Source: Bradyrhizobium tropiciagri | GTDB lineage: Bacteria > Pseudomonadota > Alphaproteobacteria > Rhizobiales > Xanthobacteraceae | NCBI RefSeq assembly: GCF_001189845.1 | Contig: NZ_LFLZ01000086.1 | Coordinates: 1 to 34,789 of the forward strand | Length of the DNA: 34,789 bases | Reading direction: 5' to 3' | Shown: one piece after another, positions 1 to 7,675 of the stretch | Layout of the letters: every line of letters begins with the position of its first letter | How positions within the stretch are numbered: the stretch's first letter is position 1 | Translations under genes and position numbers: made by a program | The notes under the pieces: model-generated | The model's database searches: none | What the model was told of the DNA's origin: nothing | What the model saw: the letters and a program-made list of their open reading frames with translations, nothing else

Positions 1-353
1 CGCTCGCGAGGCAGATGGTCCGGGAACGGCTGGCGCGATGGCTTCTTGCGCGTGAACAAGGCCACCTTCGTCGTCCTGGCTGCGGCCATTTCGGCTGCAA
101 GTTCGTCCTCCGTCGCCGAACTCTCCAGGTTCCTCCAGCCTCAGTTCAAGCTGGTTCAATAGCCGCGCGGCGCGCTCCGAGCGCGGGCCATAACGATCAC
201 GGTTCAGCGTTTCGATCTGCAGCTTGAGGTGAGTAATCAGCGCATGGTCGTCGGACTGCTGGGCACGAAGGCTGGCAAGTTCGGCGCGTGCTGCCAGCGA
301 CGCCGCCTGGAGCGCCTCAGTGTCTTCCGGTCGCTTCTCGGGACCGCACCCAT
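1..353 (-). pseudogene. tnpC: IS66 transposase TnpC, N-terminal part, frameshifted and cut by the window edge
   Basis: The minus strand below position 353 encodes the start of an IS66-type TnpC: a run with PEDTEALQAA, then a leucine/arginine coiled-coil stretch ending DRYGPRSERAARLLNQLEL, which is the usual region before the central domain. Near position 130 the reading frame changes, and the continuation (ATEDELAAEMAAA, then KKPSRQPFPDHLPRE) is in another frame. The copy is therefore broken and also leaves the window at base 1. It lies downstream of tnpB and tnpA remnants in the normal IS66 order. Family assignment is by recognised sequence pattern. The exact start codon is unclear because the first codons are not well conserved. 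Confidence 0.75.
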
Positions 354-417
354 GCCCAATGGAATCACAAAAGCCGCGATTTCGCGCGGGCTTTTTGCAA
401 TCTCACGGGATTATTGC
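354..417. other. Intergenic hairpin between IS66 tnpB and tnpC remnants
   Basis: The spacer holds an imperfect inverted repeat around 369-398 with AAAAGCC on one side and GGGCTTTTT on the other. Read on the plus strand it ends in a run of T. It could be a weak terminator or simply a structural part of this IS66 group. Confidence 0.25.
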
Positions 418-764
418 CTATCCGGCGCCCTGCGGCCGCCAGTTGTGTTGAGGGTTACGCCAGTCGATTGCCTCCAGCAAATAGCCCATCTGAGCTGAGG
501 TCAGCAACACCACGCCGTCCACCGTCGCCGGCCAGATAAATCGGCCACGGTCCGGCGCTTGTCATAAAGCGATAGCCCGACCCCGTCATGCCAAAACGCC
601 TTAATCAGTGTGCCAGCACGACCACGGAACACAAAGACGTCGCCGGCAAAAGGATCTCGCTCCAAGCCCTTCTGCACCAGCAATACCAGACCCTGCATTC
701 CTATGTGCATATCCGTGTGACCGGTTGCGATCCAGATTCTCGCCCCTGCTGCGATCGGGATCAT
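418..764 (-). pseudogene. tnpB: IS66 accessory protein TnpB (IS66 Orf2), frameshifted
   Basis: The minus strand from 764 reads MIPIAAGARIWIATGHTDM, then GMQGLVLLVQKGLERDPFAG and FVFRGRAG, LIKAFWHDGVGLSLYDKR. This is the characteristic IS66 Orf2 protein of about 115 residues. Near position 545 the frame is lost, and the normal C-terminus (LLTSAQMGYLLEAIDWRNPQ, ending at a TAG at 418-420) continues in another frame. Its start overlaps the end of the tnpA remnant by the usual ATGA arrangement. TnpB is an accessory factor required for transposition of many IS66 elements; this copy should be inactive. Confidence 0.85.
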
Positions 765-1163
765 CGCCGCTCCAGCAGATCCAACACGCGAGACAACACG
801 GTCAGATCAACGCCGGCGTCTACGATCACGCGACAGGCCTTGCCGATGACAATTTCCATGCGTCCGCTCGCTGGCCCCGCTGAAGCTACTGGCGGCGCCG
901 CCGGTTGTCCGGCATCACCGCGCCGGCACAAAGGCTGGCCGAGGTTGTTCAATATCGCTCGTCCGCGTCCCAAAGGATCGTCGCCAAGTCAACAGGAGCG
1001 AGCGCGAGATGCCGTGTCGTCGTGCTGTCGATCAGACCGCGCGCAGCGTCTGCAAACTCTCCGGAACGATCTTGAGTTTCTCATCATCGGTCCAGCGACG
1101 GCGACGGCCAGCCTCAACAACCTCGAACCGTTCAATCTGAGCACTGAACTTATTGCTGTCCAT
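761..1163 (-). pseudogene. tnpA: IS66 accessory protein TnpA, stop and frameshift damaged
   Basis: Starting at 1163 on the minus strand the product reads MDSNKFSAQIERFEVVEAG, then RRRRWTDDEKLKIV, the helix-turn-helix start of IS66 TnpA. It is soon interrupted by a TGA. The C-terminal end typical of the family (GRMEIVIGKACRVIVDAGVDLTV, then LSRVLDLLERR) is found downstream in another frame ending at 761. The order tnpA-tnpB-tnpC on the minus strand shows these three pieces are one degraded IS66 element whose tnpC end lies outside the window. Confidence 0.8.
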
Positions 1164-1211
1164 AACGGCTGTTACACAGCACTCGTCTTAACCCGGCAAG
1201 CCGGCACTCCA

Positions 1212-1440
1212 CCGGAGGGAGACGACCCCAAGCGCCTCGGCGCCCAGCACGGGGTGACTGTCGTCCTCCATACCGGGGGCGAGCCCCTGCAACACCATCC
1301 GCATGTCCACTGTGTCGCGTCTGGTGTTGGACCTTTGTCCGTTGGCACACGCTGGGTCGCTTGCCGGCCCGACTTCTTCCTGCCGGTGCGCATCCTCTCT
1401 CGGCTGTTCCGCCTGCTTATGCAAGAACTGCAAGCTGGGA
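1212..1440 (+). pseudogene. IS91-type (Y2/zinc-ribbon) transposase internal fragment
   Basis: The plus strand contains KRLGAQHGVTVVLHTGGEP, then HHPHVHCVASG and GTRWVACRPDFFLPVRILSRLFR. This is the central block of IS91-family transposases, including the conserved histidine pair HHPHVH. Neither the N-terminal zinc ribbon nor the later catalytic tyrosine region is present, so only about 75 residues of a protein of roughly 400 survive. The piece abuts the outer end of the IS66 remnant, so one element probably truncated the other. Confidence 0.75.
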
Positions 1441-1756
1441 TGGAATTGGCGCAGATTACCATGCGCCTTTTTGTCCTCAACTCTATCTGATTCGGTAGCT
1501 GTCCTAGCGATGTAGCCGGTGGTTCAGTTCAATCCCAAGAGTCAAAACGACTCAGTGCTTTGCTCGTGTGAAGCCAGAGATAACGCTTGATCGCACACAA
1601 ACGTCACCTTCTCAGGCTCAGGCGACGACTTTCGTCTTTGCGAAGGGCTACATTGCGGAAATTCGGCTAAGCGATCCGGTAGGATGTCTGCAGTATTGGA
1701 TGACAACCTCGCTGTTAGTGATAGCTTGCGTTCATAACACAAGGATATAGGGTGAG
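1441..1756. other. No gene recognised; upstream region of the cupin gene
   Basis: No convincing protein, RNA or mobile-element feature was seen. I looked for a NifA site and for a -24/-12 pair and found no good match. The promoter of the cupin/PrpD pair presumably lies here. A purine-rich stretch (AAGGATATAGGGTGAG) just before the ATG can serve as ribosome binding site. Confidence 0.4.
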
Positions 1757-2488
1757 ATGAACGGTCAACGTCCCGTGCCACGCAACATCACTCCGCACAC
1801 CATTGCCTGGAATGCAGAGGCGCCTGGCGTTATGCGGAAAACGCTCTGGGCCGAACCGATGTGGGATGCCCCCTCAGTCCCACGTCAATTGTCGATGATG
1901 CGCTACGAAGCTGGCGTCAAGTGCCCGCCACAGAAGCAGGTAATCGGAGACGAAATCGTCTATGTGATCGAAGGCGTCCTATCTGACGAGTTCGGTGACG
2001 TGGCCGCCGGGAACGTCGCCTACCGGCCTGAGGGCTGCGTCTATTCCCTGTTCTCGCTTAGCGGAGCCACGACGCTCTCCTTCGTCGTCGGCAGCATCGA
2101 GTCGGTTGCGGAAGCGCCAGTAAAGAGCCCGCCTACCCAGGTCATCAATGTCAACGAGATGCCTTGGCTGCAGTGGGTACCAAGCGAGGGCGACCCCTCG
2201 TTTAACAAGAATATCTATGAGAGGGAGATCTGGCGCGACCCGAATAGTAAGCGGCGCGTCGTGCTGTTCAAGTTCGTTGCGGGATTTGCGAACGAGCTGC
2301 ACGAGCATGTCGGTGATGAACTTGTGTACCACATTGAAGGCTCGTTTGTTGACGAATCCGGCTTGCAGAGACCCGGTGACGTGGGCTTCCGTCCGTTCGG
2401 ATGTCATCACTCATGGGTGAGCGAAAACGGTGGTGTTGCGCTGGCCTATATCTGGGGTGGCAGCGAATATATTAATGACCGAAAGTAG
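1757..2488 (+). CDS. Bicupin-domain protein (ChrR-type cupin fold)
   Basis: The 243-residue product has two cupin domains, at roughly residues 45-115 and 165-235. The second carries a perfect cupin motif 1, H182-x-H184-x3-E188-x6-G195, with a further histidine pair at 217-218 in motif 2, so it can probably hold a metal. In the first domain the equivalent positions are Q59 and Q61 with E66 retained, so it has probably lost metal binding. No signal peptide is seen; the protein should be cytoplasmic. It is followed after 38 bases by the PrpD-family gene on the same strand, suggesting one operon. Cupins of this kind include dioxygenases, isomerases and regulatory domains. The substrate cannot be read from the sequence. 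Confidence 0.85.
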   Translation: MNGQRPVPRNITPHTIAWNAEAPGVMRKTLWAEPMWDAPSVPRQLSMMRYEAGVKCPPQKQVIGDEIVYVIEGVLSDEFGDVAAGNVAYRPEGCVYSLFSLSGATTLSFVVGSIESVAEAPVKSPPTQVINVNEMPWLQWVPSEGDPSFNKNIYEREIWRDPNSKRRVVLFKFVAGFANELHEHVGDELVYHIEGSFVDESGLQRPGDVGFRPFGCHHSWVSENGGVALAYIWGGSEYINDRK

Positions 2489-2526
2489 TCCGCGATCCCG
2501 ACGGGACGGCAGGGAGATACGACTTG

Positions 2527-3870
2527 ATGCAGACCCGGAAATCAGACCTCAGCACCGCGTTTGCCGAGGTGTTGCACACTGTCGCGACAACGGCATTACC
2601 TCCTAGGGCTATGCTAGCTGCCAAGCAACGCATCCTCAATGCGCTTGCGGTCACCTTCGACGGATTAGACGAGCCGGCGCCTCGGGTCGCCTTTCGCTCG
2701 GTGAGTCCATGTAGTGGTCCGTGCACCATAATTGGTCGCAATGCAACCGCGGCCGGGGCGGATGCAGCGTTCGTGAACGCTGTAACGAGCCACGTTACGG
2801 CTCAGGCGGATTCTGGCTTTGGGGGTCACCCGGGAACCTACGTTGTTCCTGTGGCGCTCGCGGTCGGAGAGCAGCGTCAACGTTCGGGTCAGGAAGTATT
2901 GAGCGCGATCGCTGTCGGCTACGAAGCGGCACAGCGAATGGAGGCGGCCGTGGGTGCGGCTCTATATTCGAATGGGTTTCGTGGAGTTCCGACGATCGGG
3001 GCTTTTGCCGCCGCCGCCTCTGCGTCGGTATTGTCTGGCTTGAATGCGGGCAGATTGGCGACGGCGCTCAACTTTGCTGCAAACATGGCTACCGGATTCT
3101 ACCAGTCCCTCGCTGCTGGCACGATGGAAGGCCACATCCTAGCAGGCTTTGCAGCCCGTGCTGGGATCAACGCGGCTGCTCTTGCCGAGGCTGGGGGTGA
3201 AACGTGGCTAGGCACGCTCGATGGCCCGCACGGGTTCTTCGAAACACTTGCGCGCGGCCAGACTCACGATGCCGGCGCCCTGACCGCCGAAACGAGAGAG
3301 CTCGGGATCCTTGGCGCCCGCTCCAAGCCTTTCCCGGTTTGCGCAGCCAATATAGACACGATGCTGATGATCCGTTCGCTCCAGCCCGCCGGTATTTCGC
3401 CGTCTCAGATCGAACGCGTCATGGTGACCCGACCTGCAACCCCAGCGAATGGAATAGATTATCCTGGCGTCTCGGCTGCCCCCCCGCATCACAACCCGTT
3501 GCAGGCGCAGATGTCCGCGACGTTCACTTCCATTGCCGCGCTGCTCGGCAAACCCGTCACGAATTTTAAGTACTTTCGTGAATCATTCGGGGATCGGGAT
3601 GTCGAGGAAGTCGCCCGGAAGACATCGTTGCTCGTCGCGGGGAGCGACGTGGACGGAGTTACCGTTGAAGTGACGCTGAAGGACGGCTCGACGATCACAA
3701 TGCGTTCTGCAGACGTGGCCGACATGAGTTGGGATACCGACGTTGAGGCAATGTTCAAGAGGCTGGCGTCTCCGAGGCTTCATGCCGCCACTCGAAGCGT
3801 GTGCGATGTCGTGGCCAGTCTTGAGTCAGCGCCTGATATTGGCGGGCTGATGCAGCTCGTCAGAGGATAG
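2527..3870 (+). CDS. MmgE/PrpD family protein (2-methylcitrate dehydratase-like)
   Basis: The 447-residue product is full length for the MmgE/PrpD fold. Recognisable family blocks are an N-terminal all-helical region, GHPGTYVVPVALAVGE near residue 100, GFYQSLAAGTMEGHILAGFAARAG near 190, and SKPFPVCAANIDTM near 270, the counterpart of the KPFPxC motif. The ATG at 2527 is preferred over the TTG one codon earlier because AGGGAGA lies at a good distance before it. Family members include 2-methylcitrate dehydratase, cis-aconitate decarboxylase and many of unknown substrate. The usual acidic HALDFDD-type stretch is replaced here by HVTAQADSG, so a methylcitrate substrate should not be assumed. It probably shares a transcript with the bicupin gene. 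Confidence 0.88.
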   Translation: MQTRKSDLSTAFAEVLHTVATTALPPRAMLAAKQRILNALAVTFDGLDEPAPRVAFRSVSPCSGPCTIIGRNATAAGADAAFVNAVTSHVTAQADSGFGGHPGTYVVPVALAVGEQRQRSGQEVLSAIAVGYEAAQRMEAAVGAALYSNGFRGVPTIGAFAAAASASVLSGLNAGRLATALNFAANMATGFYQSLAAGTMEGHILAGFAARAGINAAALAEAGGETWLGTLDGPHGFFETLARGQTHDAGALTAETRELGILGARSKPFPVCAANIDTMLMIRSLQPAGISPSQIERVMVTRPATPANGIDYPGVSAAPPHHNPLQAQMSATFTSIAALLGKPVTNFKYFRESFGDRDVEEVARKTSLLVAGSDVDGVTVEVTLKDGSTITMRSADVADMSWDTDVEAMFKRLASPRLHAATRSVCDVVASLESAPDIGGLMQLVRG

Positions 3871-4429
3871 CATGATCGCGAAGCATCCGTACTTGGCCGC
3901 GGTATTATCGCGGCTCGGGCAATAGGCCGCTTGATTCCCGCGACATGCCCTTCCCGCTAGTCCCGAAGGCATGCCAGTCAGTGAAAATCCAGCAGGAGGA
4001 TTGCGTATTCTTTCTCACCATCTCGCGCGTCGGTTGCCGCCACGTTCGCTAAGGTGGCAATCGACGATTGCCCCAGAAATTACGGACATTTGCACGAAGA
4101 GACACATGCTTAGCGGCAAGGTCGAAGAAATCATCTACTCTCGACTCGGCGAGGTGAGGATCTCCCTCGGGAGCTTTGGGATATCTGCAAGCAAAATGAT
4201 GTCAAAACAGGAAACCCTTTTGGACGCGACCGGCTCGATGGACAAGGTGCGGATCGAGCGGTTTCCCCACCAGCCGCGCAAAGACTATCTCGGGAATTGA
4301 CTTCGTCGAGGTCCCGGATCCGTTGGAGTTGAGCGCGCATGGCATCATTGGGATGGGCTGGGTGCTGGACAATTCAGTGCAGCCGCAGCCGTCGATTTCC
4401 AGTAGCGGGATAGACACGGGCTTTCGGTG
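3871..4429. other. No confident gene; possible decayed coding sequence
   Basis: Only short, mutually inconsistent reading frames occur. A plus-strand frame at 3971-4300 (109 codons) has no recognised domain. Parts of 4280-4430 may be the front of the decayed gene ending at 4657, but the frames do not join cleanly. Confidence 0.3.
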
Positions 4430-4657
4430 CGGGGGCTTCGAGCACGAGCCCCCCATTGTCGCGTGCACGTGACCGTATCGAGCGCATTTCAGACGGTCTG
4501 CGGGCACCTGATGGCAGGATGTTACACGGCTCGGGACGAGAAAGGTGACATGCATGCCGTTTCACACTTCACGATCGCGATCGCAAAGGTTTCGGGCGTT
4601 ATCCTGAAGGCGACCTGGGACAAGACCGGCCACTATCACGAGCTCGTACCGGCATAA
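4430..4657 (+). pseudogene. Possible PPC/DUF296-domain protein, C-terminal remnant
   Basis: The plus-strand frame ending at 4657 contains HVTVSSAFQTVCGHLMAGCY, then HFTIAIAKVSGVILK, ending TGHYHELVPA. The spacing of a histidine-rich strand, a GHL-x-G turn and a final strand followed by a xxELVPA-like tail resembles the PPC (DUF296) domain. No N-terminal half is intact in the same frame. The resemblance is weak and rests on pattern only. It could equally be an unrelated decayed gene. Confidence 0.22.
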
Positions 4658-4799
4658 GTGCGGTAGGCGAGGTGATTCGGGGGCGCGCACATCGAGATGG
4701 GCGGAGAACGGCTCGATCGGTCAGGATTCTTCTGGCGGCCGACCGCGCTGACCGGCGCGACCCGTACGGCGGCCGCTCTCAACGAGGACTTTGGTCCAC

Positions 4800-5335
4800 T
4801 TTTGCCGCAAATGAAGCGAACGGGTCCATTCTGGCGAGCCTTAGGCCCAAGAGCGTGCGGCGGATGCTCGAGCTCGAAAACGACCTCGGAGCAGAGTGGC
4901 TGCTCGATCTCTGGAAGACCGTGCCCGCGCTGGCCAAAGCCGCCCGGATCCGTGAGGCGACGATCGTCAGGTTGCTCAAGGGTCATCGTATCCGTCGCTT
5001 CGACGCCGTCATGTGCTCGATATCCTGCGCAAACCGCCCGTTAAGGTGGCCGCCGGTGCGACCGAAACCGCCGTTGCCCACATCGCTACGCTTATCGCGC
5101 GTGTCCGCTTCGTGAACCGGCAGCTCAGGCAAGCGTATCATCAGCTGGGCACGCTGACCGCCCGTCTCATCCCGATCGAAGAGGCCGAGCCGGGGCAGAG
5201 AAAGCAGCGACGTAGAGATCCTCGCATCCTTGCCGGGAGTGGAAAGGATCGTCCTCGCGACGCTGCTCGCAGAAGCCTTCGATGCCCTGCAGCGAACGCC
5301 TGGCGCGATTGCAGGCAGAATGCCCAGCGTCTCAA
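4800..5335 (+). pseudogene. IS110-family transposase, middle fragment with frameshifts
   Basis: Three frames together give the central part of an IS110 transposase: LWKTVPALAKAARIREATI, then VRLLKGHRIRRFDA, VLDILRKPPVKVAAGATETA, VAHIATLIARVRFVNRQLRQ, and LASLPGVERIVLATLLAEAF. The last block is the start of the Transposase_20 domain. At least two frameshifts (near 5005 and 5210) break the reading, and both the N-terminal DEDD catalytic region and the C-terminus are missing. It cannot be active. Confidence 0.8.
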
Positions 5336-5717
5336 TGTGATTGCCGAAGTCGAGCAAAAAGATGAGGCCGCGGAGCAGCCTGAGGGAGCACTTTTACGTG
5401 CGGCAATACGAGTCTCACCCTGATCGCCGCCGCGCACCGGTACCACCTTCGACCCGTCGCTGGCTGCCCAAAAATCCGCTTGTTAAATGGTGGGGAGGTC
5501 CCCCGGGGAGGCAGGCGGCCCTCCCTTGAGCGGGCGCTCCGCGGCTCTACCTTCACACCGTGGCGGGCTTGCGGGATGCTACCCGGCGGGCCATCCGTTC
5601 TTCGGCGGAACGCTAAGCGGCGACCTGCCGTTCTGCTTGTCCGGCATGGCCACCATCGAGGGCGCCTGAGCGCCCGAAGGGGCCTGAGTGGCGACGACCG
5701 GCCGCCGCGCCGCGATC
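5336..5717. other. No gene recognised
   Basis: This stretch follows the IS110 fragment and precedes the PP-loop remnant. Long open frames exist on both strands because of the high GC content, but none matches a family I recognise. It may include an unrecognised decayed end of either neighbour. Confidence 0.3.
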
Positions 5718-5723
5718 TTCTAA

Positions 5724-5945
5724 AGCGGCGGCAAGGATTGCGCCATGGCGCTCCACCGTGTCCGAAGGGCGGGCGACTGGCGTGGAATCGCTGATGACCA
5801 CAATCAACCCGGAGTTCGGCCGCGCCTCCACGCATCGCGAGCGCGAGACGCTGGTCGAGGCCCAGGCGATGGCGCTCGGGATGCCGCTTGTCCGGATGTA
5901 TGTACGGGCCGGCAGCTACCCCACAGCCGCGAACGACCTGGTTTG
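5724..5945 (+). pseudogene. PP-loop ATP-binding protein (diphthine-ammonia ligase-like), broken
   Basis: At 5724 the plus strand reads SGGKDCAMALHRVRRAGDWR, a typical PP-loop (SGGKDS-type) nucleotide-binding motif. A TAA sits directly before it, where the family usually has a tryptophan or serine codon. A frameshift near 5783 then moves into a frame reading LMTTINPEFGRASTHRERE, then LVEAQAMALGMPLVRMYV, the second block of the ATP_bind_4/DUF71 (diphthine-ammonia ligase-like) family. The protein then breaks off, so about 75 of roughly 220 residues remain. The family adenylates a substrate for amidation. In bacteria the physiological substrate is generally unknown. Pattern-based call. Confidence 0.6.
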
Positions 5946-5997
5946 GATGAATCGCCGAACTTTCCAAGCCCGCCGCACCAGCCAAGCAGGTTGTTGA

Positions 5998-6300
5998 TCC
6001 CGATGAGTGCGCCGTCGTAGACCCGCCCCGGCTTGTTGTCTTGATGTCCGATGAGAGCGCCCCCTAAAGCACAGCGCGGCTTCCGGCCACGGCCTCGTCG
6101 TGGCTCCCCCTCGACCAGCAGGTTCGCGGTCTGCAGCTCGACGCGCCCGCCATTCATTGCTAGCAGGTGCTTCGTCTTTAAGGCGCGATCGGCTTGCCAC
6201 CAAGCCTGCGCGAGACATGTGTCCTGCTGGTGCGGATTACCGCTGACCTATCTCGTTACTTCGTTGCGCGGCAACCGCCTTGGGCCGAAGCGGACGTCGA
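5998..6300. other. No gene recognised
   Basis: Overlapping short frames on both strands show no recognised domain. The region separates the PP-loop remnant from the IS630 deletion derivative. Confidence 0.3.
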
Positions 6301-6310
6301 CTTCAATGAT

Positions 6311-6499
6311 CTAGTGTCCTGAACCAGAAGTTCGCAACATCGGGTCCTGTTTTGCCGGGGCATTGTAACGGCAGAAGCGCTCGATGGAAGCAAGGATGTC
6401 ATCGGCGGATTTGGTCCATCGGAACGGATTGCGCGACATCCCGCCCTCGATCGCGGACACGACACGCTTACGGAGATCCAGAGAGTAAGGCTTGCCCAT
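6311..6499 (-). pseudogene. IS630-family transposase reduced to its two ends (internal deletion)
   Basis: The minus-strand frame starts MGKPYSLDLRKRVVSAIEGG, then MSRN, the N-terminus of a common IS630-type transposase. It jumps directly to FRWTKSADDILASIERFCRY, a C-terminal end usually found about 300 residues later, and stops at TAG. The joined frame is open over 62 codons. The middle, including the whole DDE catalytic domain, is absent. This is what an internally deleted, non-autonomous element looks like. The exact terminal repeats could not be placed confidently. Confidence 0.7.
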
Positions 6500-6572
6500 C
6501 CATGCTGGCCTCCTTCCAGTCAGCATGGTGAATCAGAAACCGGCTGATTTGGGAATCCCTAATCGCTTCAAC

Positions 6573-7418
6573 CTAACCCCATCTCGCTTTAGCCGCCCGA
6601 AGGCCGAGCAAGGCCCGCGCCTCGGCCGGTGTTGCAGGCCTGCCGCCATGCTTTTCTATCAGCCCCGCAGCGAAGCTCACGAGCTCGGCATTCCCAGAAG
6701 CGAGCCGCTCTTTGCTGATTCGAATGTTGTCTTCCATGCCAGTGCGCACCGCGTTTGCGCCGCGCTGCAACGCCCATTCGATCACCTGCGATTGATGGCG
6801 ACCAATCCCAGCTGCAGTCCATGTCGCGTCGGGAATGATACGCTTGGTTTCCAGAAGCAGAATATCGAGCAGATGTTCGTCAGCCGGCAGCGCATTCTGA
6901 ACTCCCATAACGAATTGCACGTGCGGGCTCGGCGAAATCAGGCCGGCATCGATCAGTCGCCTCGTGCCGTGGATGTGCGACAGGTCGAAAATCTCGATCT
7001 CAGGCGCAATCTCAAACTGCTTCATACGAGTCGCAAGGTCGAGTACCAAGGCTGCGGGATTCTGGTACACAATAGTGGGAAAATTCGTTGATCCGGTCGA
7101 GAGCGAAGCCATCTCCGGCCGATGCACAAGCGAAAGACCACGCGCGGTAGGATCGCGTCCGCGGCCTCCCGTCGAGAACTGCACGATCATGCCGGGGCAG
7201 TGCTTGCACACCCCCGCCTGGACTTCCGCAAAACGGTCAGGATCCGATGAGGGGGACCCATCATCGTTCCGCACGTGAATGTGAACCAGAGCCGCGCCCG
7301 CCTTGTAGGCCGCGTGTGTCGACTCGATCTGCTCAGCAGGCAGAATCGGCAGCGCTGGATTGTCCTTCTTGCGTGGGACTGAGCCTGTGATTGCAACGGC
7401 GATGATAACGGGGCGCAT
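6573..7418 (-). CDS. Beta-keto acid cleavage enzyme (BKACE, DUF849; 3-keto-5-aminohexanoate cleavage-like)
   Basis: The 281-residue product is a full-length BKACE/Kce-type TIM barrel. It carries VHIHVR with the zinc-ligand histidines H46 and H48, QFSTGGRGRDP near 80-90, and the C-terminal TGMEDN block (E229, D230) that supplies the remaining metal ligand and catalytic acid. Enzymes of this family condense a beta-keto acid with acetyl-CoA and split it to acetoacetate and a CoA thioester. Substrates vary widely, from 3-keto-5-aminohexanoate in lysine fermentation to dehydrocarnitine and beta-ketoglutarate. GGAGAC precedes the ATG at suitable distance. A lysine 2,3-aminomutase remnant lies immediately upstream, which hints at lysine degradation, but that neighbour is broken. 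The substrate remains uncertain. Confidence 0.88.
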   Translation of the reverse strand: MRPVIIAVAITGSVPRKKDNPALPILPAEQIESTHAAYKAGAALVHIHVRNDDGSPSSDPDRFAEVQAGVCKHCPGMIVQFSTGGRGRDPTARGLSLVHRPEMASLSTGSTNFPTIVYQNPAALVLDLATRMKQFEIAPEIEIFDLSHIHGTRRLIDAGLISPSPHVQFVMGVQNALPADEHLLDILLLETKRIIPDATWTAAGIGRHQSQVIEWALQRGANAVRTGMEDNIRISKERLASGNAELVSFAAGLIEKHGGRPATPAEARALLGLRAAKARWG

Positions 7419-7430
7419 GATGAGTCTCCG

Positions 7431-7675
7431 TCAGCCGTGGTCGCCGGCGACGGGCTGCAAAAATAGACATCCACGTCTCCGCGTTTCAGCGCCGCCTCCG
7501 GCACTTGGTGCGTGACGTACCCCTTCCGCGGATGGGCACTGCCGGCCGCGGCGACGACGGTCGTGAAGGTAAAGTTCGGTATCCTGGCCGCATAGGCGTC
7601 CAACGTGCCGACCTCGACGAGATTGGCATCGTCGGTGCCGCCATAGACCATGTGAATGAGCTGCACATGCATCCT
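7431..7675 (-). pseudogene. BenC-type dioxygenase reductase, C-terminal NAD-domain fragment
   Basis: One minus-strand frame from 7672 reads MHVQLIHMVYGGTDDANLVE, then LDAYAARIPNFTFTTVVA, SAHPRKGYVTHQVPEAALKR and GDVDVYFCSPSP. This is the NAD(P)-binding C-terminal domain of benzoate/anthranilate 1,2-dioxygenase reductases. The conserved CGPPPM motif is altered to CSPSPA and the last residues are missing. No FAD or 2Fe-2S domain is present. The same DNA is also read in another frame as the tail of the kamA remnant, so the two pieces were joined by recombination near 7675. Confidence 0.75.

Noticed and set aside
588..1490. A 300-codon open frame on the plus strand as one gene
   Set aside because: Its first half is antisense to IS66 tnpB/tnpA. 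Only its last part (about 1212-1440) is a real IS91-type fragment.
5332..5985. A 217-codon open frame on the minus strand
   Set aside because: It is antisense to the recognisable PP-loop remnant, and its product is Arg/Pro-rich with no motif.
6001..6070. Tandem repeat suggested by two GALIG-containing segments on the minus strand
   Set aside because: The DNA copies (GATGAGTGCGCC and GATGAGAGCGCC) share only about 12 bases and no longer repeat unit exists.
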